NCBI GenBank assembly: GCA_900469345.1
Contig: UBWZ01000017.1
Location: 62,001-126,000 of the forward strand
Direction: 5' to 3'
Length of the DNA stretch: 64,000 nt
DNA from: Hyphomicrobiales bacterium
GTDB taxonomy: Bacteria; Pseudomonadota; Alphaproteobacteria; Rhizobiales; Rhizobiaceae
Shown: positions 57,007 through 64,000 of the stretch, piece after piece
Layout of the letters: the number at the start of each line of letters is the position of its first letter
How positions within the stretch are numbered: position 1 is the first letter of the stretch
Position numbers and translations under genes: made by a program
The notes under the pieces: generated by a model
The model's input: only the letters and a program-made list of their open reading frames with translations
What the model was told of the DNA's origin: nothing
Databases searched by the model: none

Positions 57007-57945
57007 ATGAACCTGTTTGCCGTGTTCAACCGCGACGGCGGTACTTTCAAGACGACCGATATGAGCGCCTATTGCGCCCATGCGACCAAGACGTTCGAGG
57101 CCGCCGGCCATCAGATCGACTGCCATGTCGTGGCTGGCGACAAGGTCGTCGAGACCATGGAGCGGGCTGCGACGACGCCCGGTGTCGATGCGCTGATCGC
57201 CGGTGGCGGCGACGGAACGATTTCCGCCGCAGCCCGCATCGCCTGGAAGGGACAGATCGCACTCGGTGTCGTGCCGGCCGGGACCATGAACCTGTTCGCC
57301 CGGTCGCTGAAGCTGCCGCTCGACATCTGGCAGGTCATCGACGCGCTGGCGGTCGCCACGCCCGAAAAGGTCGATATCGCCAGCGCCAACGGCCAAAGCT
57401 TCGTCCACCAGTTTTCCGCCGGCCTGCACGCACGCATGGTCCGCTACCGCAATTCGATGGATTTTGCATCGCGCCTCGGCAAGATGCGCGCCAGCGTCCG
57501 CGCCGCCGTCGGCGTGATGCTGAACCCGCCGGAATTCGAGGTCGAGTTCAACGTCGAGGGCCGCAAGGACTATCGCAAGGTGTCCGCGATATCGGTCTCG
57601 AACAACGAGTTCGGCAGCGATCCGCTGATGTTTGCCGACGACCTGACGCGCGGCCACCTCGGCTTCTATCTCGCCGACCCGCTGACGCCGACCGGCGTGG
57701 CGCGTCTCACCTACGATATTCTGCGCGGCCGGTTGAAGGAGAATGCCTCCGTCACCGCCATGACCGCGACCGAGCTCGAACTGCATTTTCCCCGCCACCG
57801 CCACGATGTCCGCTGCGTTCTCGACGGCGAGCTTCTGCCGATGAAGAGAGATGTTCTGCTGAAGATTCACGCGGGAGAGTTGACCGTCCTCGTCAACCGC
57901 GACCATCTCGGCGCCGCCGCAGCGCCCGTCCTCGACCAGGCCTAG
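57007..57945 (+). CDS. Diacylglycerol kinase-type lipid kinase
   Basis: A 312-aa protein of the DAGK catalytic-domain family. The ATP-binding pattern is clear: GVDALIAGGGDGTISAAARIAWKGQIALGVVPAGTMNLFARSLKLPLD, containing the GGGDGT and P-x-GT-x-N signatures. The C-terminal half is the beta-sandwich of the family (RGHLGFYLADPLTP, VRCVLDGELLPM). Lipid substrate (diacylglycerol, sphingosine-like base, or other) cannot be told from sequence. Start: ATG at 57007 matches the MNLFAVFNRDGGTF start of homologues; an ATG at 56995 (MFIQMNLF) is an alternative, and the upstream ORF from 56791 is not supported. Confidence 0.9.
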   Translation: MNLFAVFNRDGGTFKTTDMSAYCAHATKTFEAAGHQIDCHVVAGDKVVETMERAATTPGVDALIAGGGDGTISAAARIAWKGQIALGVVPAGTMNLFARSLKLPLDIWQVIDALAVATPEKVDIASANGQSFVHQFSAGLHARMVRYRNSMDFASRLGKMRASVRAAVGVMLNPPEFEVEFNVEGRKDYRKVSAISVSNNEFGSDPLMFADDLTRGHLGFYLADPLTPTGVARLTYDILRGRLKENASVTAMTATELELHFPRHRHDVRCVLDGELLPMKRDVLLKIHAGELTVLVNRDHLGAAAAPVLDQA

Positions 57946-58200
57946 CCAACGGTTCGGGCGTTTTGCATGCCGTTTCGCGGGGATAAAATCCCCGGAAACG
58001 ACAGCGAATCACGATTGTTCGCGGCATTTCGCATTTTGAGGGTCCCCAAACCGGCAAATATGGCGCATAGAGGAAGAAGCCATAGGCTTTCATCTTCCCG
58101 TCATCGGCACAGGCCGTGCGAAGCTGTTGCCACGCGATGGACAATACAGCCGGCCCCCCAGGATGACAGGGCACCGACCTTCCGAAAAGGACTAACTAGT

Positions 58201-58536
58201 TTGAACGCGACGATCAGACCCGAGGCTGCGGCGGCAAATGCTGCCCATAATGCAACTCTCACCCCGACGCAGGTTCGCGGGCTTAAGCTTGCCAAGGATG
58301 GCGATCTTTTCCCGCAGGAGGCCAAGAGGTGGACGCATCTGAACGCCACGGTCACCTATGCACGCACCGACCGTTTCAAGGAACGGCCGCAGAAGATCAA
58401 GTTCCTGACCACCACCACCGTTCACGAACTGCGGGAACTGGGCCTGATCCAGACCCTCAATGCGGATCTGCCGCCGGAACAGGCCTCCCACGGCATCACC
58501 ATGGCCGGCAAGATCTGGCTGCTCAAGAACAAGTAG
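58201..58536 (+). CDS. Conserved-looking unknown protein (111 aa), TTG start
   Basis: A 111-aa soluble protein, basic and helical in parts (THLNATVTYARTDRFKERPQKIKFL, VHELRELGLIQTL, ITMAGKIWLLKNK). AAAAGGA at 58186-58192 lies 8 bases before a TTG at 58201, giving a plausible start; the in-frame upstream ORF would run through non-coding sequence. No family recognised. The VHELRELGLIQTL and GKIWLL segments look like a small regulatory or phage-like domain but this is a guess. The preceding gap (57946-58200) holds an imperfect stem at 57971-57998 (GTTTCGCGGGGA/TCCCCGGAAAC) but no other gene. Confidence 0.65.
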   Translation: MNATIRPEAAAANAAHNATLTPTQVRGLKLAKDGDLFPQEAKRWTHLNATVTYARTDRFKERPQKIKFLTTTTVHELRELGLIQTLNADLPPEQASHGITMAGKIWLLKNK

Positions 58537-58548
58537 CACGGTCGCTGG

Positions 58549-58571
58549 AAAAGGGGCTGGCCTTCAGCCCC
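58549..58571 (-). terminator. Terminator of the spermidine-synthase-like gene
   Basis: On the minus strand the stem GGGGCTG / CAGCCCC (loop AAGGC) begins within the stop codon of the gene ending at 58564 and is followed by TTTTCC. Confidence 0.65.
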
Positions 58572-59238
58572 TGACGGCCAGCCAGATCACGTGTCGCGCG
58601 CCGCCGCGTTTGCCGTTGGCGCGCGTATTGACGACCTCAGCCGCATAACCCGCCTCCTTCAGCCGTCGCGTGAAGCGCGGATCGGGACCTGAAGACCAGA
58701 CGGCGAGAACGCCGCCGGGACGCAGCGCCTCACGGCTGGCCCGCAGGCCGCCCGCATCATAAAGGCGGTCGTTTGACGCGCGCGTCAGCCCGTCCGGTCC
58801 ATTGTCCACATCGAGCAGGATAGCGTCGAAACGTCCTTTCGAGGACCGGATCAGTTCGACGACATCGCCCTCGTGGATCTCGACGCGCGGATCGTCGAGG
58901 CAGCCCTTGAACACGTCCGCCATCGGCCCGCGTGCCCAGGCGACGACGGCCGGCACCAGTTCGGCAACCGTCAAGCGCGCATCGGCCGGCAGCACGCCGA
59001 GAGCGGCGCGCAGCGTGAACCCCATGCCGAGACCGCCGATCAGCAGCGAAGCTGAAGCCCGCTCGCGGATCCTGTCATGCGCCAGTGTCGCAAGGGCCTC
59101 TTCCGACCCGCTCAGCCGGCTGTTCATCAGCTCGTTGGCGCCAAGCATGATCGAGAACTCCTGGCCGCGCTGCTTCAGTCGCAATTCGCCGCCGTTGCCG
59201 GGGATGGAAGCTGTGTCGAGGTGGATCCAGGGCAGCAT
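58564..59238 (-). CDS. Spermidine-synthase-like class I methyltransferase fold protein
   Basis: A 224-aa Rossmann protein with the nucleotide/SAM motif LLIGGLGMGFTLRAAL, then VAELVPAVVAWAR, the acidic DPRVEIHEGDVVELIRS, and ILLDVDNGPDGLTRASNDRLYDAGGL. This is the spermidine-synthase-like group (PF01564-type fold) that is often annotated as a polyamine synthase but may be a methyltransferase; the exact substrate is not shown. Start ATG at 59238 follows AAGGA. Its stop is inside a hairpin that serves as terminator. Neighbours do not give a pathway. Confidence 0.8.
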   Translation of the reverse strand: MLPWIHLDTASIPGNGGELRLKQRGQEFSIMLGANELMNSRLSGSEEALATLAHDRIRERASASLLIGGLGMGFTLRAALGVLPADARLTVAELVPAVVAWARGPMADVFKGCLDDPRVEIHEGDVVELIRSSKGRFDAILLDVDNGPDGLTRASNDRLYDAGGLRASREALRPGGVLAVWSSGPDPRFTRRLKEAGYAAEVVNTRANGKRGGARHVIWLAVRG

Positions 59239-59344
59239 CGGTTCATGTCCTTGTGGGAGGGCTGCTCTAGCCGACTGAGGCCGGCAAGATCAACCCTCGG
59301 CAACCCACCGCGCTGCGCCGGTCGATTATCCGGCGCAAATATCC

Positions 59345-61627
59345 TCAGCTGGCGATCGACGTCAGCGGCGGCGGCGTGCTGGCGGCAGCGGCATCGATAT
59401 CGGCGGAATTGGAGCCGTTCGAGCGCACCGTCACCGCATTCGACGCGAACTGCACGCCGGCGACCTTGCAGGCGGCGAGCAGCCGCGTCATCGCCTCGCG
59501 CTTCAGGATGCTCGGGTTGCCGGGCAGGCAGGTAAACTTGAAGCGTACGATCATCGCCGTTTCGGTGATGTCCTGGATCCCCTGCATCTTCAGCGGGATC
59601 AGGAACTGCGGCCCGTATTCCGGATCCTCCAGCATGCCAAGGCCAACCTTCTTGGCAGCACGGCGGATCACCTCCGCATCGCTGTCCCGCTCGAAGCGGA
59701 GCTGGAACTTGATCGTCCCCCAGTCGCGGCTGAAATTGGTGACGGAGCTGATCTGGCCGAACGGAATGGTGTGGATCGGGCCGTTGTGATGGCGCAGCCG
59801 CACGGAGCGCACGGTGATCTGCTCGACGGTCCCCTGCAGCTTGCCCGCATCGATGTATTCGCCGATCCGGAAGGCATCGTCGACGATGAAGAAGATGCCG
59901 GAGACGACGTCTTTGACCAGCGCCTGCGACCCGAACGAAAGCGCAAGGCCAAGTACCCCGAAGCCGGCCAGCAGCGGCGCCACGTTGACGCCGAGCGAAC
60001 TGAGGACGATCAGCGAGCCGACCGCCAGAACTGCGCCGAGAACGAGGTTGCGGATCACCGGCAGCGCGGTCGTTAGGCGGCTTGTCTGCTTCTTGTCCGC
60101 CTGATCGTCCTCCTGGCCCGGCAGCATGACGATCTGCGGCGGGGCGATCGTTTCGGCATACTTCCACACCAGCGTGTAGACGGCCCAGCTGGCGACCACG
60201 GCAAAGCTCAACCGCTCCAGCCAGAGGATCCAGCCGGTCGCGATATCCCCGCCGCTGGTCATCAGCGGCCACCAGAGGGCGGTAATCAGGTGCAGACCCC
60301 CGATCCACACCGCGCCCGAGCACACCACCCGCAGGCTGGCGAGCACCGACGACCACAGGCCCGCGCCATGAGTGGTTTCCCAGTGGCGCGCGAATTCGTC
60401 CACCACGTGGTGGGCGCCGAGAGCGAAGACCGGCAGCAGCAGCAGGATCACCTGCGTGGTGCCGGCCGCAAAACTCCACCGTGCACTCTCCGGCGAACCG
60501 ATGATGACCGAGCCGAAGAACCAGATGAAGATCGCCGAAACCACGTAGAAATCCGGAAGCAGGTTGCCGATGACCCGCCTGACGGGCCCCGGGCTTGAGC
60601 CCTTGAATGCATCCCGGATGTCGGCCCGGCCGCCCCAGAACCAGACCAGTTTGAGGAGGGTCAGCAGGGTGCCGCCGATCAGGAACCATCCGTCGAGCGA
60701 GGCCCGGTCGAGGCCCAGCCAGTTCCACAACCGCATGGTCTCGCCGAACACCGCGGTGATCACGCCGTAGGCGGTGAGCATGCGGAAGTGCCATTGCGGA
60801 CTGCCGATGGCGAACAGGGTTTCGCCGCTCGCATCGGGCCGGAACAGGAACCGTGCCACCGCCATGTAGACGAGCACGATCAGCGTGAAGGCAATGGCGG
60901 CCTGGCAGACCTGGAAGGCCGCCGTGGTGTCCGCAAGCATCGTCAGCAGCACCCAGCGGGCGACGCCGAGGAAGATCGCGATCGACAGCAGGTCGCCGAT
61001 CAGGCGCTTGAAGAAGCGGCGGAACTTGCCGGCGATGTGACGGGCGCGCAGGTGGCTGTGCCGCAGCAATTGCGTCGACAGGAGCCGAACGCCAAGCGCC
61101 GCCGCGCCGCCTGCGAGCAGCGAGAGAAAGGCCACCAGTGCGATGTGTCGGTTGGCGATGCCCTCGGCATCGAGGTGCGAGGTGGTCATGCCCACCATGG
61201 TGGACAGCGCCCTCAGCCCCGCGATCGCGGTCGTGAAGCCGTGCGAGGAGGCATCCGAGAACCGCTCCCAGCTGGCCATGCCCATGTTGGCCGCCTCCAT
61301 TTCCGGCGTCATCTGCATCGTGTCGGCGCTTCCGGTGGGGTTTGGGCCGGCGCCAGACTTGGTGGCAGTTGCCGACGGGGTGGCGGGCTGCGCCGCGGCC
61401 GCGGTGGCTGTGGGGGAGGTGGCTGTCGGCGATGTCTCCACCTGCACGGTGAGCGGACGTCCCGTCCGCGTCGCAAGGTCGAGCACCTGCTGCACATCGG
61501 CAGCGCTCTGGCCGGGCTTGAGGACGACGGTCAGCGGCGGCTCCTGCGCCCGCATCGGCGAAGCGGCAAGGAGAAAACCGATAAAGGCTGCTGCGGCAGC
61601 TCGGCAGAACGGCATCAGCGTCTCCAT
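59345..61627 (-). CDS. MscS-family mechanosensitive channel
   Basis: A 760-aa membrane protein. An N-terminal signal (PFCRAAAAAFIGFLLAASPMRA) and a Thr/Ala-rich linker (about residues 60-95) lead to about 10 hydrophobic segments, then the MscS core: a pore-lining helix (GVNVAPLLAGFGVLGLALSFGSQALVKDVVSGIFFIVDDAFRIGEYIDAG), the beta domain (LQGTVEQITVRSVRLRHHNGPIHTIPFGQISSVTNFSRDW) and a C-terminal alpha/beta domain (ALKVGLGMLEDPEYGPQFLIPL-like). This is the larger MscK/YbiO-like architecture. Start at 61627; ATG at 61615 is also possible. Expected role: pressure relief during osmotic downshift. Confidence 0.92.
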   Translation of the reverse strand: METLMPFCRAAAAAFIGFLLAASPMRAQEPPLTVVLKPGQSAADVQQVLDLATRTGRPLTVQVETSPTATSPTATAAAAQPATPSATATKSGAGPNPTGSADTMQMTPEMEAANMGMASWERFSDASSHGFTTAIAGLRALSTMVGMTTSHLDAEGIANRHIALVAFLSLLAGGAAALGVRLLSTQLLRHSHLRARHIAGKFRRFFKRLIGDLLSIAIFLGVARWVLLTMLADTTAAFQVCQAAIAFTLIVLVYMAVARFLFRPDASGETLFAIGSPQWHFRMLTAYGVITAVFGETMRLWNWLGLDRASLDGWFLIGGTLLTLLKLVWFWGGRADIRDAFKGSSPGPVRRVIGNLLPDFYVVSAIFIWFFGSVIIGSPESARWSFAAGTTQVILLLLPVFALGAHHVVDEFARHWETTHGAGLWSSVLASLRVVCSGAVWIGGLHLITALWWPLMTSGGDIATGWILWLERLSFAVVASWAVYTLVWKYAETIAPPQIVMLPGQEDDQADKKQTSRLTTALPVIRNLVLGAVLAVGSLIVLSSLGVNVAPLLAGFGVLGLALSFGSQALVKDVVSGIFFIVDDAFRIGEYIDAGKLQGTVEQITVRSVRLRHHNGPIHTIPFGQISSVTNFSRDWGTIKFQLRFERDSDAEVIRRAAKKVGLGMLEDPEYGPQFLIPLKMQGIQDITETAMIVRFKFTCLPGNPSILKREAMTRLLAACKVAGVQFASNAVTVRSNGSNSADIDAAAASTPPPLTSIAS

Positions 61628-61765
61628 CGGACCTCGCGGCCCTCGATCATCCGCGCCGCCTCAGGGGAGGAGGCGCCTGTCCCAATCCTGCAGCCCTCGC
61701 AGGCAGGCCCCATCATATGGCCAAGATCGCCATTCCGCCAGCGGGCTGCTTTTGGACGCAGTATC

Positions 61766-63103
61766 CTAGATCCGGGGCAGATAGGTGCGGTAGTCGAAGT
61801 CGCTGACGGTGCGCAGGAAGGTGATCGCCTCCTTGCGCTTGGTGTCGCCGTAGAGCCGCTGGTAGCGCTCGCCGAAGGCGTCGCGGATGAAGGACGAGGC
61901 GGAAAAATCCTCGACGGCCGTCAGGAAATCATGCGTCAGGCGCCTGGTCCCTTGAGGCGGATCCTGGCCGGGCTCCGTGGCCGGTCCCGGATCCAGCGTC
62001 TCGTCGAGGCCCAGAAGCATGCCGCCGAGGATGGCCGTCAAAAGCAGGTAGGGGTTGGCATCGGCACCGGCCACCCGGTGTTCGACGCGCGCCGCCGGTC
62101 CCTGCGCATCGGGAATGCGGATCGCCGTGCCACGGTGGCCCAGCCCCCAGTCGATGTCGACGGGCGCGAACGAGCCCGGCTGGAAGCGGCGATAGGAGTT
62201 GGCAAACGGCGCGAAGATCAGCTGCGCGTCCCGCATGGTGTTGAGCATCCCGGCGGTCACCGACTTGAGCTTGACCGGATCGCTGCCCCTGGCGTCCAGC
62301 ACGTTGGCGCCCGTCGCATCGATGACGCTTGCATGCACATGCAGCCCGGAGCCCGCCTGGTCGCCATAAGGCTTGGCCATGCAGGTGGCTTTCAGCCCGT
62401 GGCGGCGTGCCGCCTGGTCGGCGATCCGCTTCAGGTAGATGCAGTCGTCGGCGGCGGCCAGCGCATCGGCGCGGTGCAAAAGGTTGATCTCGAACTGGCC
62501 GGGGCCGAACTCGGCGGTGGTGGCATCGGCCGGCAGGCCTTGCGCCTTCGCCCAGGCCCGCACCGTCTGCAGGTAGTCGTCGAGCGCATCGACAGCGCTC
62601 ATGTCGTAGAGCTGGAAGCCGTTCGGCTGGTCGCGGAACCGCAGTCTTGCGGGCGGCTGCGGTCGCCCGGTTTCACGCCAGTCGTCCTCCATCAGGTAGA
62701 ATTCCAGCTCCGTCGCCACCACCGGCGTCAGCCCGCGCTCGGCGTAGCGCTCGAGCATGGCGGACAGGATGGCGCGCGGGTCCATGAACGAAGGCGTCCC
62801 GTCCATCTCGTGCATGGTGGCCAGCACCTGCAGCGAACCCTCGGGCGCCCAGGGCATCGGGGTTGTGCTGCGCGGGTCGGGGATGCACAGACCATCCGGA
62901 TCGCCGACCGACAGCGACAGCCCGGTGATGTCGTCGTTGTCGTCGCCCCAGATATCCAGCGACTGCGTGGAGGAGGGCAGCCGCACGCTTCCGTCCCAGA
63001 CCTTCTTCTGCGCCTCCAGCGGAATCTGCTTGCCGCGCAGATCGCCATTCATCCCGACGAGCAGGATTTCGATGCGGGGAGGGCTCGTGTCTTTGAGGGT
63101 CAT
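61766..63103 (-). CDS. Glutamine synthetase-like ligase (PuuA/gamma-glutamylpolyamine synthetase group)
   Basis: A 445-aa glutamine synthetase-fold enzyme. Catalytic features are visible: ATELEFYLM (metal Glu), AEFGPGQFEINL, GSGLHVHASV, and RVEHRVAGADANPYLLLTAILGGMLLGLD with the nucleotide-binding and NPYL motifs. Sequence style is of the PuuA or GlnA-III group, not of GlnA-I, so gamma-glutamylation of putrescine or another amine is the likely reaction. It is divergent from the class III aminotransferase, 87 bases apart, which supports a polyamine (putrescine) catabolism pair. Confidence 0.9.
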   Translation of the reverse strand: MTLKDTSPPRIEILLVGMNGDLRGKQIPLEAQKKVWDGSVRLPSSTQSLDIWGDDNDDITGLSLSVGDPDGLCIPDPRSTTPMPWAPEGSLQVLATMHEMDGTPSFMDPRAILSAMLERYAERGLTPVVATELEFYLMEDDWRETGRPQPPARLRFRDQPNGFQLYDMSAVDALDDYLQTVRAWAKAQGLPADATTAEFGPGQFEINLLHRADALAAADDCIYLKRIADQAARRHGLKATCMAKPYGDQAGSGLHVHASVIDATGANVLDARGSDPVKLKSVTAGMLNTMRDAQLIFAPFANSYRRFQPGSFAPVDIDWGLGHRGTAIRIPDAQGPAARVEHRVAGADANPYLLLTAILGGMLLGLDETLDPGPATEPGQDPPQGTRRLTHDFLTAVEDFSASSFIRDAFGERYQRLYGDTKRKEAITFLRTVSDFDYRTYLPRI

Positions 63104-63190
63104 GAAGACTTCTTCGATGGGGTGTTGCGGAAAGCCAGTCGTAACCGATAGAAATTACGCAGACAATCTGGGAACAGGCGGGGGAACACC

Positions 63191-64000
63191 ATGAACGACG
63201 CACCAAAGCTATCCAATCTGGCTGCGATCGATGCCGCCCATCATCTCCATCCCTTTTCCGACATGAAGCAGCTCAACGCCAAGGGCACGCGGATCATCGA
63301 GCGGGCCGAGGGCCTCTACATCTACGACTCGACCGGCAAGCGCTATCTGGATGCCTTTGCCGGTCTCTGGTGCGTCAATGTCGGCTATGGCCGAACCTCG
63401 ATCGCCGAAGCGGCCCGCAAGCAGATGGAGGAGCTGCCCTATTACAACAGCTTCTTCGGCACCGCGACGCCGCCGGCCATCCTGCTGGCACAGAAGATCG
63501 CCTCCCATGCCGGCGGCAAGCTGAACCGGGTCTTTTTCACCAACTCCGGCTCGGAGGCGAGCGACACCTGGTTCCGCATTGCCCGCGTCTACTGGAAGGC
63601 GCTGGGCAAGCCGGAAAAGACCCATGTCATCGCCCGCAGAAACGGCTACCACGGCTCGACCGTCGCGGGCGCGTCGCTCGGCGGCATGAAGCTGATGCAC
63701 GAGCAGGGTAACCTGCCGATCGAGGGCGTCCACCACATCTCCCAGCCCTACTGGTATGCCGAGGGTGGCGATCTCACCCCTGCCGAATTCGGGCTCAAGG
63801 TGGCGCGCGAGCTGGAGGCGAAGATCGACGAACTGGGCGAGGACCGCGTCGCCGCCTTCGTTGCCGAACCCATCCAGGGCGCCGGCGGCGTCATCATCCC
63901 GCCCGATACCTACTGGCCGGAGATTGCCCGCATCTGCAAGGCGCGCAACATCCTGCTGGTATCCGACGAGGTGATCTGCGGTTTCGGCCGTCTCGGCTCG
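63191..64000 (+). CDS. Class III aminotransferase (putrescine/omega-amino acid type), partial
   Basis: The 5' part (270 codons) of a PLP-dependent class III aminotransferase; the gene runs off the window end. Features: YIYDSTGKRYLDAFAGLWCVNVGYGR, FFTNSGSEASDTWFRIARVYW (substrate and cofactor region), NGYHGSTVAGASLGG, and VAEPIQGAGGVIIPP with DEVICGFGRLG at the end, in which the Asp contacts the PLP ring nitrogen. The catalytic Lys lies beyond the window. Starts at ATG 63191. Best guess is a putrescine or beta-alanine/pyruvate transaminase. Divergent from the PuuA-like gene, suggesting shared regulation. Confidence 0.9.
   Translation, partial: MNDAPKLSNLAAIDAAHHLHPFSDMKQLNAKGTRIIERAEGLYIYDSTGKRYLDAFAGLWCVNVGYGRTSIAEAARKQMEELPYYNSFFGTATPPAILLAQKIASHAGGKLNRVFFTNSGSEASDTWFRIARVYWKALGKPEKTHVIARRNGYHGSTVAGASLGGMKLMHEQGNLPIEGVHHISQPYWYAEGGDLTPAEFGLKVARELEAKIDELGEDRVAAFVAEPIQGAGGVIIPPDTYWPEIARICKARNILLVSDEVICGFGRLGS

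Noticed and set aside
60788..63151. 787-codon plus-strand open frame opposite the MscS and glutamine-synthetase-like genes
   Set aside because: Runs across two unrelated minus-strand genes with intact motifs; no motif of its own.
63104..63190. tRNA or small RNA in the divergent ligase/aminotransferase gap
   Set aside because: No cloverleaf-like arrangement or T-loop sequence was seen; 87 bases are enough only for divergent promoters.

Overview
The window reads as a chromosomal segment of a high-GC alphaproteobacterium of the family Rhizobiaceae (Rhizobium/Agrobacterium/Sinorhizobium/Shinella type). The evidence is the gene content and order: feuN-feuP-feuQ, the ccmI-ccmE-ccmF-ccmH (cycHJKL) cytochrome c maturation operon followed by degP, a two-component pair, glnE and a PleC-type cell-cycle kinase. 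This order matches what is known from Sinorhizobium meliloti. No rRNA, tRNA, insertion sequence or CRISPR array was recognised. The genus cannot be fixed from the sequence alone.

Region 1 (1-12905) is a gene-transfer-agent-type (RcGTA-like) or domesticated-prophage head-tail cluster, entered just upstream of the prohead protease. It runs protease, HK97 capsid, connector, closure, tail completion, major tail protein, tail chaperone, short tape measure, distal tail proteins, NlpC/P60 peptidase, the giant TIM-barrel host-specificity protein, and a small membrane protein. Two things interrupt the usual order. One is a 576-bp island of nested palindromic repeats between capsid and connector. The other is an antisense MFS transporter gene between the gp8-like and gp9-like genes.

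Region 2 (13021-29834) is conserved core biology: the FeuNPQ envelope/osmotic signalling module, a surface-antigen lipoprotein, the haem-handling ccm operon, the periplasmic protease DegP, a second OmpR/EnvZ-like pair, GlnE, and convergently the PleC-like kinase. The upstream region of pleC carries a dense cluster of GANTC (CcrM) sites.

Region 3 (29888-41925) is a mosaic: a divergent MFS/TetR pair with two matching operators, aminopeptidase N, two tandem tiny unknown ORFs with a good terminator, a UDG-superfamily protein lacking the full Fe-S cysteine set, a short Hsp70-like ATPase, and a Ser/Gly/Thr low-complexity protein. It ends with an AmpR-like regulator divergent from a class D beta-lactamase and a D-Ala-D-Ala ligase (a cell-wall/beta-lactam locus).

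Region 4 (41950-64000) holds an RND efflux operon, a small membrane protein, a catalytically unusual SDR, ETF-ubiquinone oxidoreductase, a VapBC toxin-antitoxin pair, a dimethylglycine-dehydrogenase-like flavoenzyme, an L,D-transpeptidase lipoprotein, DoxX, a zinc-less alcohol dehydrogenase/quinone reductase, another MFS exporter, a diacylglycerol-kinase-type protein, an unknown 111-residue protein, a spermidine-synthase-like methyltransferase and an MscS channel. It closes with a divergent glutamine-synthetase-like / class III aminotransferase pair suggestive of polyamine catabolism; the aminotransferase runs off the window end.

Most genes look ordinary. The best candidates for a second look are the modified GTA cluster (repeat island plus MFS cargo), the GANTC cluster upstream of pleC, the TetR operator pair, a perfect 26-bp palindrome upstream of the low-complexity protein gene, and the two tiny tandem ORFs.
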